Positions 1 to 8,270 of a DNA stretch of 64,000 bases are shown in pieces. This DNA is from Clostridiaceae bacterium (lineage in GTDB: Bacteria; Bacillota; Clostridia; Acetivibrionales; DUMC01), in contig DUMC01000019.1 of NCBI GenBank assembly GCA_012840075.1, forward strand, positions 36,601-100,600. Reading direction: 5' to 3'. The notes below the pieces were generated by a model. It did not search any database and was not told the origin of the DNA. It saw only the letters and a list, made by a program, of their open reading frames with translations. Position 1 is the first letter of the stretch, and each line of letters starts with the position of its first letter. A program made the translations under genes and the position numbers.

Positions 1-288
1 AAACAAGGATTTGTAGATTTCACCAACCGGCATAGGTAGTTTATCTATGGCGGCTTTTACTTTTATTGCTAATTTATGAAATGAGAATACTATTTAAAAA
101 GACATTTATTAACAATCCAGGTTTAGAAAAAATAACCGGTTGTATGTAATAAAGAGTAATGATAAGCTAAAGTTTAAGTGAAATTACAAATTTTAGCTCA
201 GGCTGCCTTCCCCTTGATTCTCTTTTATAATGAATATAAAATAAATATAAAATTAAGTTGTAAATTTAAAAGGAAGGAAGAAAAATAA

Positions 289-1497
289 ATGTTGATGGTA
301 AAAAACGGAAAAATAATAACAATGACAGATACTGATTATGAGAACGGTTATATAATTGTAAGTGACGGCAAGATAGTAGAAGTTGGCGAAGGTGATAATT
401 ATTTAAATAATGAACAGTATGCCATGAACAAGAATTGCACAATAATAGATGCTAAAGGAAATTATGTTTTACCCGGCTACATAGACGCCCATTGCCATAT
501 AGGGATGTGGGAGGATTCCATCGGCTTTGAAGGGGCAGACGGGAATGAAGCTACTGATCCTGTAACACCTCATCTAAGAGCTATAGACGGTGTGTATCCT
601 TATGACAGGTATTTTACCGAGGCAAGAGAGAACGGTGTTACAACGGTTGTAACAGGACCAGGAAGTGCAAACGTAATAGGAGGCCAGTTTGCTGCCCTTA
701 AGACGTACGGGAAAAGAGTAGAAGACATGATTGTTAAGGAGCCGGTTGCCGTAAAGGTAGCTTTCGGTGAGAATCCAAAATCGGTTTACGGAAAAGATAA
801 AAAAGCGCCCTCTACTAGGATGGCTACTGCAGCAATCCTTCGGGAAAATCTGATAAAAGCCCAGGAATATAAAAAGTTGAAAGAAGAAAGCGAAAAAGAC
901 AAGTCAGCAAAAGAAAAGTTCAAGTATGACATGAAGATGGAAGCTCTTGTAAAAGTTTTAAATGGGGAAATCCCGATAAAAGCACATGCACATAGGGCTG
1001 ATGACATACTTACGGCTATAAGGATTGCAAAAGAGTTCAATATAAAAATTACGATAGAGCATTGTACCGAGGGACACTTGATAAAAGATATTCTTGCTGA
1101 AGAAGGCGTTGCTGTTATAAACGGTCCTTTCCTTTCAGATAGGTCTAAACCGGAGCTTAAAAACTTAAGCCCCAAAACTCCTGGTATATTGTCAAAAGCA
1201 GGGGTTAAAGTAGCGATAATGACGGATCATCCTGTCACGCCCATAGGACTTTTATGGTTATGTGCAGCCGTTGCCGCAAGAGAAGGTATGGATGAAAAAG
1301 AAGCATTGAAAGCCATAACTATAAACGCAGCGGAAATTGCAGGCATATCCCATAGGGTGGGAAGCCTCGAAAAAGGTAAAGATGCTGATATTGTAATATT
1401 TAACGGACATCCTTTTGATATTAGAACAAAAGTATTATATACAATAATAAACGGAGAGGTAGTATACTTTGATAAAGCTGTTGACAACATCAGATAA
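289..1497 (+). CDS. Metal-dependent amidohydrolase (imidazolonepropionase-like family)
   Basis: A cytosolic hydrolase of the amidohydrolase superfamily; the substrate cannot be read from the sequence. The 402-residue protein has an N-terminal beta-sandwich strand (residues 1-60), then the metal-binding motif DAHCHIGMW (His68 and His70), a HAHRADD segment, EHCTEGH, and TDHPVTP near the end of the barrel, which together supply the His and Asp metal ligands. The C-terminal GSLEKGKDADIVIF segment is typical of the family. The ATG is preceded by AGGAAGGA with normal spacing. The stop lies 29 bp inside tsaE, so it probably leads an operon with tsaE-tsaB-rimI. Confident on superfamily, not on substrate. 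Confidence 0.9.
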   Translation: MLMVKNGKIITMTDTDYENGYIIVSDGKIVEVGEGDNYLNNEQYAMNKNCTIIDAKGNYVLPGYIDAHCHIGMWEDSIGFEGADGNEATDPVTPHLRAIDGVYPYDRYFTEARENGVTTVVTGPGSANVIGGQFAALKTYGKRVEDMIVKEPVAVKVAFGENPKSVYGKDKKAPSTRMATAAILRENLIKAQEYKKLKEESEKDKSAKEKFKYDMKMEALVKVLNGEIPIKAHAHRADDILTAIRIAKEFNIKITIEHCTEGHLIKDILAEEGVAVINGPFLSDRSKPELKNLSPKTPGILSKAGVKVAIMTDHPVTPIGLLWLCAAVAAREGMDEKEALKAITINAAEIAGISHRVGSLEKGKDADIVIFNGHPFDIRTKVLYTIINGEVVYFDKAVDNIR

Positions 1498-1972
1498 GGA
1501 AACGGAAGAAATTGGATTGTACTTGGGTAAGGTATTAAAAAAAGGGAATGTTGTATGTTTAAGCGGAAGTCTAGGTGCAGGTAAAACGGTGTTCATTAAA
1601 GGAATTGCATCGGCGCATAACGTGCATGATCCTGTAACCAGCCCGACTTTTACCCTAATAAATGAATATGAGGGTGATGTACCCATATACCATTTTGATG
1701 TGTATAGAATTTCTCATGTAGATGAAATGTATGACATCGGATTTGATGAATACATTTACGGAGAAGGGATAGTGCTCATTGAATGGGCTGACCTGATAAA
1801 AGAAATTCTGCCTCATAATGTAATATGGGTATTTATTGACAGATTTAACTCTTATGATGAAAAAACGGTAAATAACAGGTTAATTAGCATTGATTTTAGG
1901 GAAGATAGTTTTATTGAAGAAAAATTTTTTGAAATGCTCAAGAGCAAAGGAAAGCAGGTGTTAGATAATTGA
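1469..1972 (+). CDS. tsaE: tRNA threonylcarbamoyladenosine (t6A) biosynthesis ATPase TsaE
   Basis: P-loop ATPase that works with TsaB and TsaD to put threonylcarbamoyl on A37 of ANN-decoding tRNAs. The 167-residue protein, close to the usual family length, has the Walker A GSLGAGKT near residue 35 and the family motif SPTFTLINEY just after it. The start is TTG at 1469, chosen because GGAGAGGT sits about 9 bases upstream and the protein then begins at the expected place. It overlaps the amidohydrolase by 29 bp and tsaB by 4 bp (TTGA), a sign of translational coupling. tsaD lies separately at 13.8 kb. Confidence 0.95.
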   Translation: MIKLLTTSDKETEEIGLYLGKVLKKGNVVCLSGSLGAGKTVFIKGIASAHNVHDPVTSPTFTLINEYEGDVPIYHFDVYRISHVDEMYDIGFDEYIYGEGIVLIEWADLIKEILPHNVIWVFIDRFNSYDEKTVNNRLISIDFREDSFIEEKFFEMLKSKGKQVLDN

Positions 1973-2715
1973 GAGTATTAGCGGTGGATACATCTACCGT
2001 TGCAGCTTCAGTAGCTGTAATGGAGGATGATGAACTATTAGGTGAATACTTTATAAACAATAAGATGACCCATTGTGAAAAATTGGCACCAATGATAGAT
2101 GGGGTATTGAAAAATTTAAACATGAAACCCGCAGATATTGATATTTTTGCAGCCATAACGGGGCCCGGTTCTTTTACCGGATTAAGAATCGGAGTAACGA
2201 CTATAAAAACCATAGCTTATGCACTGAAAAAGCCTGTTATCGGAATTACTACGCTGGATGCACTGGCTTTTAACATTCCAATATGCAGTGATATTATATG
2301 TCCAATAATTGATGCAAGAAACAACCAAGTGTATACGGCCTTGTATCGGTGGAAAGACAATAGACAGGAAAAAATGACGGATTATATGGGTATTCATGTG
2401 AATGAATTAATCGAAAAAATCAAGGAAAGCATTAAGGACGGTAACAAAAAAGTTTTTATATTAGGTGACGGAGTAAGAGCACATAAAGATTGGTTTTTAA
2501 GGGAACTTAAAGATGCGTGTTTGTTTCCCCCGGGAAATCTTATGTTGCAGAAAGCTTCTACTGCTGCAGCAATGGTGTTTTATGAATTAAAACAAAAAGG
2601 TGAGTTAAATGAAGCGGACATAAGCAAGCTTAGACAATTGGATGAAATTAACAAACTAGTACCTTTTTACCTTAGAAAATCTCAAGCAGAAAGGTTATAC
2701 GGCAATGGAAAATAA
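1969..2715 (+). CDS. tsaB: t6A biosynthesis protein TsaB
   Basis: ASKHA-fold partner of TsaD in t6A synthesis; an inactive paralogue that scaffolds the TsaD-TsaE complex. The 248-residue protein opens with VLAVDTSTVAASVAV and has the diagnostic GPGSFTGLRIG near residue 65. It starts at TTG, overlapping the tsaE stop by 4 bp, with GGAAAGCAGGTG upstream. Its end overlaps rimI by 11 bp. The gene order tsaE-tsaB-rimI is standard in Firmicutes. Confidence 0.95.
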   Translation: MRVLAVDTSTVAASVAVMEDDELLGEYFINNKMTHCEKLAPMIDGVLKNLNMKPADIDIFAAITGPGSFTGLRIGVTTIKTIAYALKKPVIGITTLDALAFNIPICSDIICPIIDARNNQVYTALYRWKDNRQEKMTDYMGIHVNELIEKIKESIKDGNKKVFILGDGVRAHKDWFLRELKDACLFPPGNLMLQKASTAAAMVFYELKQKGELNEADISKLRQLDEINKLVPFYLRKSQAERLYGNGK

Positions 2716-3187
2716 TTGTTCATCAATGGGAAATGCTAATAATGTTGTAATAAAGGAAACGACATTAGAACATATTGACGATATTTTGATCATAGAGAAG
2801 CTCAGTTTCACAACGCCTTGGTCTAGAAATGCTTTTATTCATGAAATAAAAGATAACAAATTTGCTATATATATATCCGCCTTGGTAAATAATAAAGTTG
2901 TCGGATATGCCGGGATGTGGCAGATTTTTGACGAAGGGCACATAACTAATATTGCAGTTCACCCAGAATTCAGAAAAAACGGCATAGGTTCCAAATTACT
3001 GGAGAAACTCATCGAAATTTCCCGGGAAAAGGGAATAAAAAAAATTACCTTGGAGGTAAGAAAGAGTAACACAGCAGCTAAAAATTTGTACTATAAATAC
3101 GGTTTTAAAGATGCCGGGATCCGGAAATATTATTATACGGATAACGGGGAAGATGCGATAATTATGTGGAAGTATGATTTAGATTGA
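2705..3187 (+). CDS. rimI: Ribosomal protein S18 alanine N-acetyltransferase RimI
   Basis: GNAT-fold enzyme that acetylates the N-terminal alanine of ribosomal protein S18. The 160-residue protein contains the acetyl-CoA pyrophosphate-binding loop in EFRKNGIGSKLLE (motif A, R/Q-x-x-G-x-G/A) and the family signature LEVRKSNTAAKNLYYKYGF. The first dozen residues (Asn- and Ser-rich) are an extension before the GNAT fold. Overlap with tsaB indicates one transcript. The position after tsaB makes RimI more likely than a generic GNAT. Confidence 0.9.
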   Translation: MENNCSSMGNANNVVIKETTLEHIDDILIIEKLSFTTPWSRNAFIHEIKDNKFAIYISALVNNKVVGYAGMWQIFDEGHITNIAVHPEFRKNGIGSKLLEKLIEISREKGIKKITLEVRKSNTAAKNLYYKYGFKDAGIRKYYYTDNGEDAIIMWKYDLD

Positions 3188-3473
3188 TAATAAGTACGTT
3201 TGCTCAATAAAAGAGGGAAATCTATTTCCCGAAAGAACTTTTCATTTGAACAAGATGTGTCTTCATGCAAACATACTTTTGTTTGTAATTTTTTAGCAGT
3301 TTTTCCTTTGTGTAAAATAAATTAATACAAAATCCGTAAAAAATTGATTTTATTTTATTCCCTCCGCAGGCACAATTTAGCCAGAATATTTGATTTTTTG
3401 ATTATCCATACTAATTAAATAGCTTCATATATGATGAATAAAATTTTCTTTTATTTACACCGGGAGGTATAGT

Positions 3474-4523
3474 ATGGATAATAGGTCAAGAAATTACAAA
3501 TTGTTGCCTTGGAGGCCAACATTTTTATTTATAAAAGGACATGTTTTAATAAGTAAATACATTGCAGTATTTTGCACTTTATTGATATATTTTTTTACAG
3601 TATGCAGCTTGATATATATAATGGCCGGGTGCAGCCTTAGAATAAATCAAAAAGCGGACAGCCAAAATGAAAAAATTAAGCAGGAATTTGAGGTTGAGCA
3701 ACAACAGCAAAATATGGATAAAGCTCTTCAGGAAGAAAATGAAAAAGCAAAAAAGGAAGACAAAAACAAGGTTAAGGATAATGTGATTTTGGAAGGAACC
3801 GATGTAGGAGGATTAAGCAAGGAAGAAGTGCTGAAGATAATAAAGAAAAAGGCTGCAAAAGTTGAAAGAGAACCAGTAAATGCCCGATATGTCCCTGAAA
3901 CCTGGGATGTGATACCGGGGAAGATGGGTGTCAAGGTAAATATAGAGAAAACGCTGAAGAATGTGATGGATGCTGAAGAAGGTAAGAAAGTTAAATTGGT
4001 AACTGAAGAAATAAAACCGAAGGTAACAAGTGATTCTTTTAAAGACAGGGTAGTGACCGTATCCAGTTTTTCCACCCCGCTTGTTGACAAAACTCCCAAT
4101 AGAATTCATAATATTGAATTAGCAATTAGTAAAATAAGAAACAAGATCATATATCCGGGAGAAGAATTTTCTTTCAATGAATCGGTAGGTAACAGAACCG
4201 CAGCAGAAGGGTACAAAAATGCAATTATTATCAGGAAGACAAAGGACGGTCCCAAAAAAGAAGAGGGGATTGGCGGAGGAGTATGTCAGCTTTCCACCAC
4301 CATTTATAAAGCTGCTGAAGCCGGAGGATTCACTATTACTGAAAGGCATGATCATTCCGATGAAATAACATATGCTGAACAAGGTGAGGATGCGGCTGTT
4401 TCTTTTGGGTATTTGGATTTTAAATTTGTTAATAACAAGAGCTTTCCTATTATGCTTAAATTCTACATGGATGAAAATCAGCTTACCGTAACTATTGTAG
4501 GAAATAAAATGATTCAAAGGTAA
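3474..4523 (+). CDS. Membrane-anchored VanW-domain protein
   Basis: VanW-domain proteins are common in clostridia as cell-wall-associated proteins; a direct role in vancomycin resistance is not implied. The 349-residue protein has one N-terminal transmembrane segment (about residues 28-50), a charged Gln/Glu/Lys-rich stretch to about 95, a small domain starting around VGGLSKEEVLKII like those found in peptidoglycan-binding proteins, and a C-terminal VanW domain with PGEEFSFNESVG and GGGVCQLSTTIY (about residues 266-277). ATG follows CGGGAGGTATAGT. It stands alone, with AT-rich spacers of about 290 and 350 bp on either side. Confidence 0.85.
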   Translation: MDNRSRNYKLLPWRPTFLFIKGHVLISKYIAVFCTLLIYFFTVCSLIYIMAGCSLRINQKADSQNEKIKQEFEVEQQQQNMDKALQEENEKAKKEDKNKVKDNVILEGTDVGGLSKEEVLKIIKKKAAKVEREPVNARYVPETWDVIPGKMGVKVNIEKTLKNVMDAEEGKKVKLVTEEIKPKVTSDSFKDRVVTVSSFSTPLVDKTPNRIHNIELAISKIRNKIIYPGEEFSFNESVGNRTAAEGYKNAIIIRKTKDGPKKEEGIGGGVCQLSTTIYKAAEAGGFTITERHDHSDEITYAEQGEDAAVSFGYLDFKFVNNKSFPIMLKFYMDENQLTVTIVGNKMIQR

Positions 4524-4876
4524 AAAAAGAAAAATGAAGAAACAATAAGGAATTTTTCTATTTAAATGTACCCTTTGAAAGCGGATATTTGGTATAATAT
4601 AATTAATTGATATTATAGATTGGAAATAATAAAATTTTATATAAAAATGCCATTTATTTTTATATAAAAATATAGTTAAATTTTATATAAAAATATAGTT
4701 AATATATAGTTAATTTATGGCTTTCAAAATACGGATGAAAATTATAAAATGTTAAAAAATACTATGCTTATATAAATATTCATACTAATACAAATAATGC
4801 TTAATAATGCTTATATATAAATAAAAACAAATAATATGGTATAAATATATGGTTCATGAATTGGGAGGTAACATTA
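4524..4876 (+). repeat. AT-rich spacer with short direct repeats and a promoter-like box
   Basis: This 353-bp spacer has no gene. Copies of TTTTATATAAAAATATAG occur in a row between about 4634 and 4705. A TGGTATAAT extended -10 box lies at 4590-4598; I see no convincing -35 at normal spacing. It may drive the Crh-like gene and uvrC through a long leader. Confidence 0.5.
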
Positions 4877-5143
4877 ATGCTTACGAAAAAAGTTGTAATA
4901 AACAATAAATATGGGCTGCAATCAAAAACGGCTGCTGTTTTTATCCATAAAGCATCAAATTACAAATCCAGCATTTGGGTGGAAAAAGGGGAAAGAAAAG
5001 CTAATGCTAAAAGCCTTTTGGGTCTTTTGTCACTTGGGATAAAAGAAGGAGATACAATAGTGCTCACGGCAGAAGGCGAAGATGCGGAAGAAGCAGCAAA
5101 TGAACTTGAAAAATACTTGGTTTCGGAAATTGAGGAGGAATGA
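4877..5143 (+). CDS. HPr-family protein lacking the phosphorylatable His (Crh-like)
   Basis: Small regulator of the HPr fold. In place of the PTS active-site motif GLHARPA it has GLQSKTA, so His15 is Gln, as in Bacillus Crh. The Ser46 region is kept (NAKSLLGLLSLGI), which is the HPr kinase target. It should therefore not carry PTS phosphate but could act as a Ser-phosphorylated co-repressor with CcpA; this is inference from Crh. Start at 4877 (88 residues) is preferred because TTGGGAGGTAAC lies just upstream; an in-frame ATG at 4856 has no ribosome site. Its stop overlaps the region where uvrC translation begins. Confidence 0.85.
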   Translation: MLTKKVVINNKYGLQSKTAAVFIHKASNYKSSIWVEKGERKANAKSLLGLLSLGIKEGDTIVLTAEGEDAEEAANELEKYLVSEIEEE

Positions 5144-7121
5144 TAAAATTAATCCACCATTAAATAAGAACATCGGCACGGAAAAGAATCCTGTAACAGA
5201 AGAATTCGTAATATCAGAAGAACTAAAAAAAATGCCCGAGCAACCGGGCGTTTATATTATGAGAAACCAACAAAATGAGGTAATTTATGTAGGAAAGGCT
5301 GTGAACCTTAAAAACCGGGTAAAGCAATACTTCCAGTCTCATTCAGGGCACAGCCGTAAAGTTAAAGCTATGGTTTCTCAAATCAAGACCTTTGAATATA
5401 TTATTACAGGCACTGAAAAAGAAGCACTTATCCTTGAATGTAATCTAATAAAAAGATATAAGCCTAAATATAACATTTTATTTAGAGATGACAAAACATA
5501 TCCGTATATCAAAGTTACGACTAACGAAGAATATCCCCGTATTTTTATGACAAGAAAGGTAGAAAAGGACGGGGCAAGATATTTCGGTCCATATACAAGC
5601 AGCAACGAAGTCAGGGAAACCATAAATTTTTTAACCAAGACGTTTTTAATAAGAACTTGCAAAAAGAAAATCGGAAGTAAAAAAGAAAGACCTTGCCTGA
5701 ATTACTATATAAATAAATGCATGGCACCTTGCTACGGAGGAATAACAAGCGAGCAATACAGGGAAGCAGTGAAAGAGGTTTGTGACTTTTTATCAGGAAA
5801 AGAAAAGGAATTATTGGAAAAATTGGAAAACGAAATGCTTGCTGCTTCTCAAGATATGAATTTTGAAAAAGCTGCTGAATTAAGAGATAAAATCAACAGC
5901 ATTAAAAACATGTTCCAAGAACAAAAAGTCGTATCCACTACGGATACAGACGATGAAGATGTTATAGCATATGCGATTAAGAATGGAACTGCCTGTGTGC
6001 AAATATTTTTTATCAGGGAAGGAAAACTAATAGGCAGAAAATATTTCATAATAGACAACATGGAAGAGAAAGCAGATGATGAAAGAGAGATGATTGTATC
6101 ATTTGTGCAGCAGTTTTACGATTCTGCTGAGAATATTCCAAAAAATATTCTCCTTCCCATAGAGATCGGTGAAGAGGAAAATTCCATAGAAGAGTGGCTG
6201 GAAGAGAAAAAAGGTTCTAAGGTTTATATTAAATTACCTAAAAAGGGCGAAAAATTTAAACTGGTAAAAATGGTCGCTCAAAATGCAGAAACTTATTTGG
6301 ATAATTACTTAAAAACAGGGGCAGTTAAGAAACAACAAAATATAAATGCTATTGAGCAACTGATGGAATTTATTGGTTTGAAAAAATATCCTCGGAGAAT
6401 AGAAGCATATGATATATCCAACACCGGAGGAACTGATATTACAGGTGCCATGGTAGTATTCATAGACGGCGAGCCTGCATCTTCCCAATACAGGAGATTC
6501 AGGATCAAATCTTTGAGTCAGCCTGACGATTATGCAGCAATGCAGGAAATGTTGTTCAGGCGATTTAGAAATGTCTATGCTACAGGTGTTACACGTAAAG
6601 TCCAGGATACGGATGATACTGACAATAAAGCTTTAGATATCACCCAGGAGAGAACTTTGAACAAAAGCTTAGACGATGCTCCTGAATACCCGGACCTCAT
6701 ACTTATTGACGGCGGTTTGGGACATGTAAATGCAGCAATGGAAGTAATACGGCATTATAACCTTGGCATACCCTTATTTGGAATGGTTAAGGACGACAAG
6801 CATAAGACAAGAGGTTTGGTGTCATTAGACAAAGAATTTGACCTGCAGAATAATAAGGTAGTTTTGAGCTTTATAACAAAAATCCAGGATGAAGCTCACA
6901 GATTTGCTTTGGAATATAATAAAAAGCTTAGGAGTAAAAGGTACTCAAAATCGGTTTTAGACGAAATTGAAGGAGTAGGAAATGTTAGAAAGAGGGAATT
7001 AATTAAGCATTTCAAATCCGTAGATAAAATAAAATCCGCAAGCATAGAGGAGCTGATGCAGGTTAAAGGTATAACCAGGACTGTTGCGGAAAATATATAT
7101 GAATTTTTTAATAAAAGATAG
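5082..7121 (+). CDS. uvrC: Excinuclease ABC subunit C (UvrC)
   Basis: Makes the dual incisions in nucleotide excision repair with UvrA and UvrB. Domains in order: GIY-YIG nuclease beginning at MPEQPGVYIMRN, a Cys-containing middle, a UVR motif around NFEKAAELRDKI (about residue 258), the RNase H-like nuclease with LILIDGGLGH (about 539-548) and DEAHRFA, and a C-terminal helix-hairpin-helix pair. The start is unclear. The only strong ribosome site, GAGGAGGAA at 5132-5140, points to an in-frame ATT at 5148; in-frame ATG/TTG codons occur only inside the preceding gene (5082, 5100, 5106, 5130). The longest form is given here; the first 45 or so residues may not be translated. Confidence 0.9.
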   Translation: MRKKQQMNLKNTWFRKLRRNDKINPPLNKNIGTEKNPVTEEFVISEELKKMPEQPGVYIMRNQQNEVIYVGKAVNLKNRVKQYFQSHSGHSRKVKAMVSQIKTFEYIITGTEKEALILECNLIKRYKPKYNILFRDDKTYPYIKVTTNEEYPRIFMTRKVEKDGARYFGPYTSSNEVRETINFLTKTFLIRTCKKKIGSKKERPCLNYYINKCMAPCYGGITSEQYREAVKEVCDFLSGKEKELLEKLENEMLAASQDMNFEKAAELRDKINSIKNMFQEQKVVSTTDTDDEDVIAYAIKNGTACVQIFFIREGKLIGRKYFIIDNMEEKADDEREMIVSFVQQFYDSAENIPKNILLPIEIGEEENSIEEWLEEKKGSKVYIKLPKKGEKFKLVKMVAQNAETYLDNYLKTGAVKKQQNINAIEQLMEFIGLKKYPRRIEAYDISNTGGTDITGAMVVFIDGEPASSQYRRFRIKSLSQPDDYAAMQEMLFRRFRNVYATGVTRKVQDTDDTDNKALDITQERTLNKSLDDAPEYPDLILIDGGLGHVNAAMEVIRHYNLGIPLFGMVKDDKHKTRGLVSLDKEFDLQNNKVVLSFITKIQDEAHRFALEYNKKLRSKRYSKSVLDEIEGVGNVRKRELIKHFKSVDKIKSASIEELMQVKGITRTVAENIYEFFNKR

Positions 7122-7259
7122 TATAAAGGTAATAATAGGTAATAATAGGTAATAAAATTAATAGAAGGGAATATAAGGCAATAAAAGGTAATAAAAGGAA
7201 ATTAAGGAGAATGAAAGGCAAGAAAGCAGAATAAAATGTAATAAAGGTGAAAATAATTT
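7122..7259 (+). repeat. Degenerate GGTAATAA repeats after uvrC
   Basis: The spacer is a run of loose repeats of the type AATAGGTAATAATAGG and AATAAAAGGTAATAAAAGG that starts in the last codons and stop of uvrC and continues to the ribosome site of the next gene. Confidence 0.55.
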
Positions 7260-7973
7260 ATGGCAATATTTGCAATTTCAGATCTACACCTGGCTTTAGG
7301 GATAGATAAACCGATGGATATATTTGGAGATAAATGGATAAACTATATGGAGAAGATAAAAATTTCATGGAATGAAACAGTGAAACCTGAAGATAATGTA
7401 ATTATCCCGGGAGATATTTCCTGGGCTACATACCTTGAAGATGCATATAAGGATTTTGAATATATAGAGAATCTGCCTGGAAGTAAAATTATTTTAAAGG
7501 GCAACCATGATTATTGGTGGGCTACTACGAGGAAATTAAATAACTATTTGGCTGAAAACGGCTTTAAAACAATGAAATTTTTACATAACAACTGTTATGT
7601 AATAGAAAATTTTGCAATATGCGGAACCCGAGGATGGAAATGCCCCGGGGAAGAAGATTTTAGCGAAGAAGATGAGAAAATATACCTAAGAGAAATACAA
7701 AGACTTAATATTTCCCTCGAAAGCTACGCAAAAATTGCTTCAGATGTGGGTGAAAAAGACATTATAGTGGCTCTTCATTTCATGCCCTTTAATTCAAAAA
7801 GGGAATCTTCAGGATTTATAGATGTAATGAAAAAATATAATGTTAAACTTTGTATCTATGGGCACTTGCACGGGAATGGAGCCAAAAATGCAGTTGAGGG
7901 TGAGTATGAAGGTATGGAATTCAGGCTTGTAGCTGCAGATTACCTGGATTTTAAGCCTTTAAGAATATATTAG
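7260..7973 (+). CDS. Calcineurin-like metallophosphoesterase
   Basis: Two-metal phosphoesterase of unknown substrate. The 237-residue protein shows the full motif set: SDLHL (residues 7-11), PGDISW, GNHDYWW, ALHFMPF and YGHLHG near the C-terminus. ATG follows AAAGGTGAAA. Homologues of this size in clostridia are annotated only as metallophosphoesterases. It stands between uvrC and the tig-clp cluster with no clear operon partner. Confidence 0.85.
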   Translation: MAIFAISDLHLALGIDKPMDIFGDKWINYMEKIKISWNETVKPEDNVIIPGDISWATYLEDAYKDFEYIENLPGSKIILKGNHDYWWATTRKLNNYLAENGFKTMKFLHNNCYVIENFAICGTRGWKCPGEEDFSEEDEKIYLREIQRLNISLESYAKIASDVGEKDIIVALHFMPFNSKRESSGFIDVMKKYNVKLCIYGHLHGNGAKNAVEGEYEGMEFRLVAADYLDFKPLRIY

Positions 7974-8000
7974 TGTATGGATATATTAATGTAAAGGTAA
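7960..8000 (+). repeat. Stop-spanning repeat after the metallophosphoesterase gene
   Basis: The 3' end AATATATTAGTGTATGG, which contains the TAG stop, is followed at once by the similar ATATATTAATGTAAAGG and then by a weaker GGATATATAAAAAT copy. Confidence 0.5.
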
Positions 8001-8023
8001 GGATATATAAAAATATTTTTTGG

Positions 8024-8051
8024 TTGCATTGAATGGACAATATGGTATAAT
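8024..8051 (+). promoter_or_regulatory. Sigma-A-type promoter upstream of tig
   Basis: TTGCAT (8024-8029), a 16-nt spacer and TATAAT (8046-8051) with an extended -10 TGG. It lies 220 bp before tig and is the best promoter candidate for tig-clpP-clpX. Confidence 0.6.
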
Positions 8052-8270
8052 ATAAAGGTTAAAAAATCCTTGTATAATTTAAAATAAAGGTACTTATTTA
8101 GATAGAAGGATACTTATTAAGAAAATTATTTAAATAAATGAGAAGACGAAGTTTATCCAAAAATATTAGACAGAGAATCACGGACAGACAAGGTATAAAA
8201 GGTAAACAAAAGAATTTAATATATAACAAAAGTGAAGAAGAACAATGAATAACAGGAGGATAAAAAGAAC

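Noticed and set aside
1..110. Minus-strand reading AAIDKLPMPVGEIYKSLF looks protein-like
   Set aside because: No start codon or ribosome site precedes it and a stop lies close upstream; too short to judge at the window edge.
3205..3235. GGGAAATCTATTTCCC palindrome after rimI considered as a terminator
   Set aside because: The loop is only 2 nt and no T run follows.
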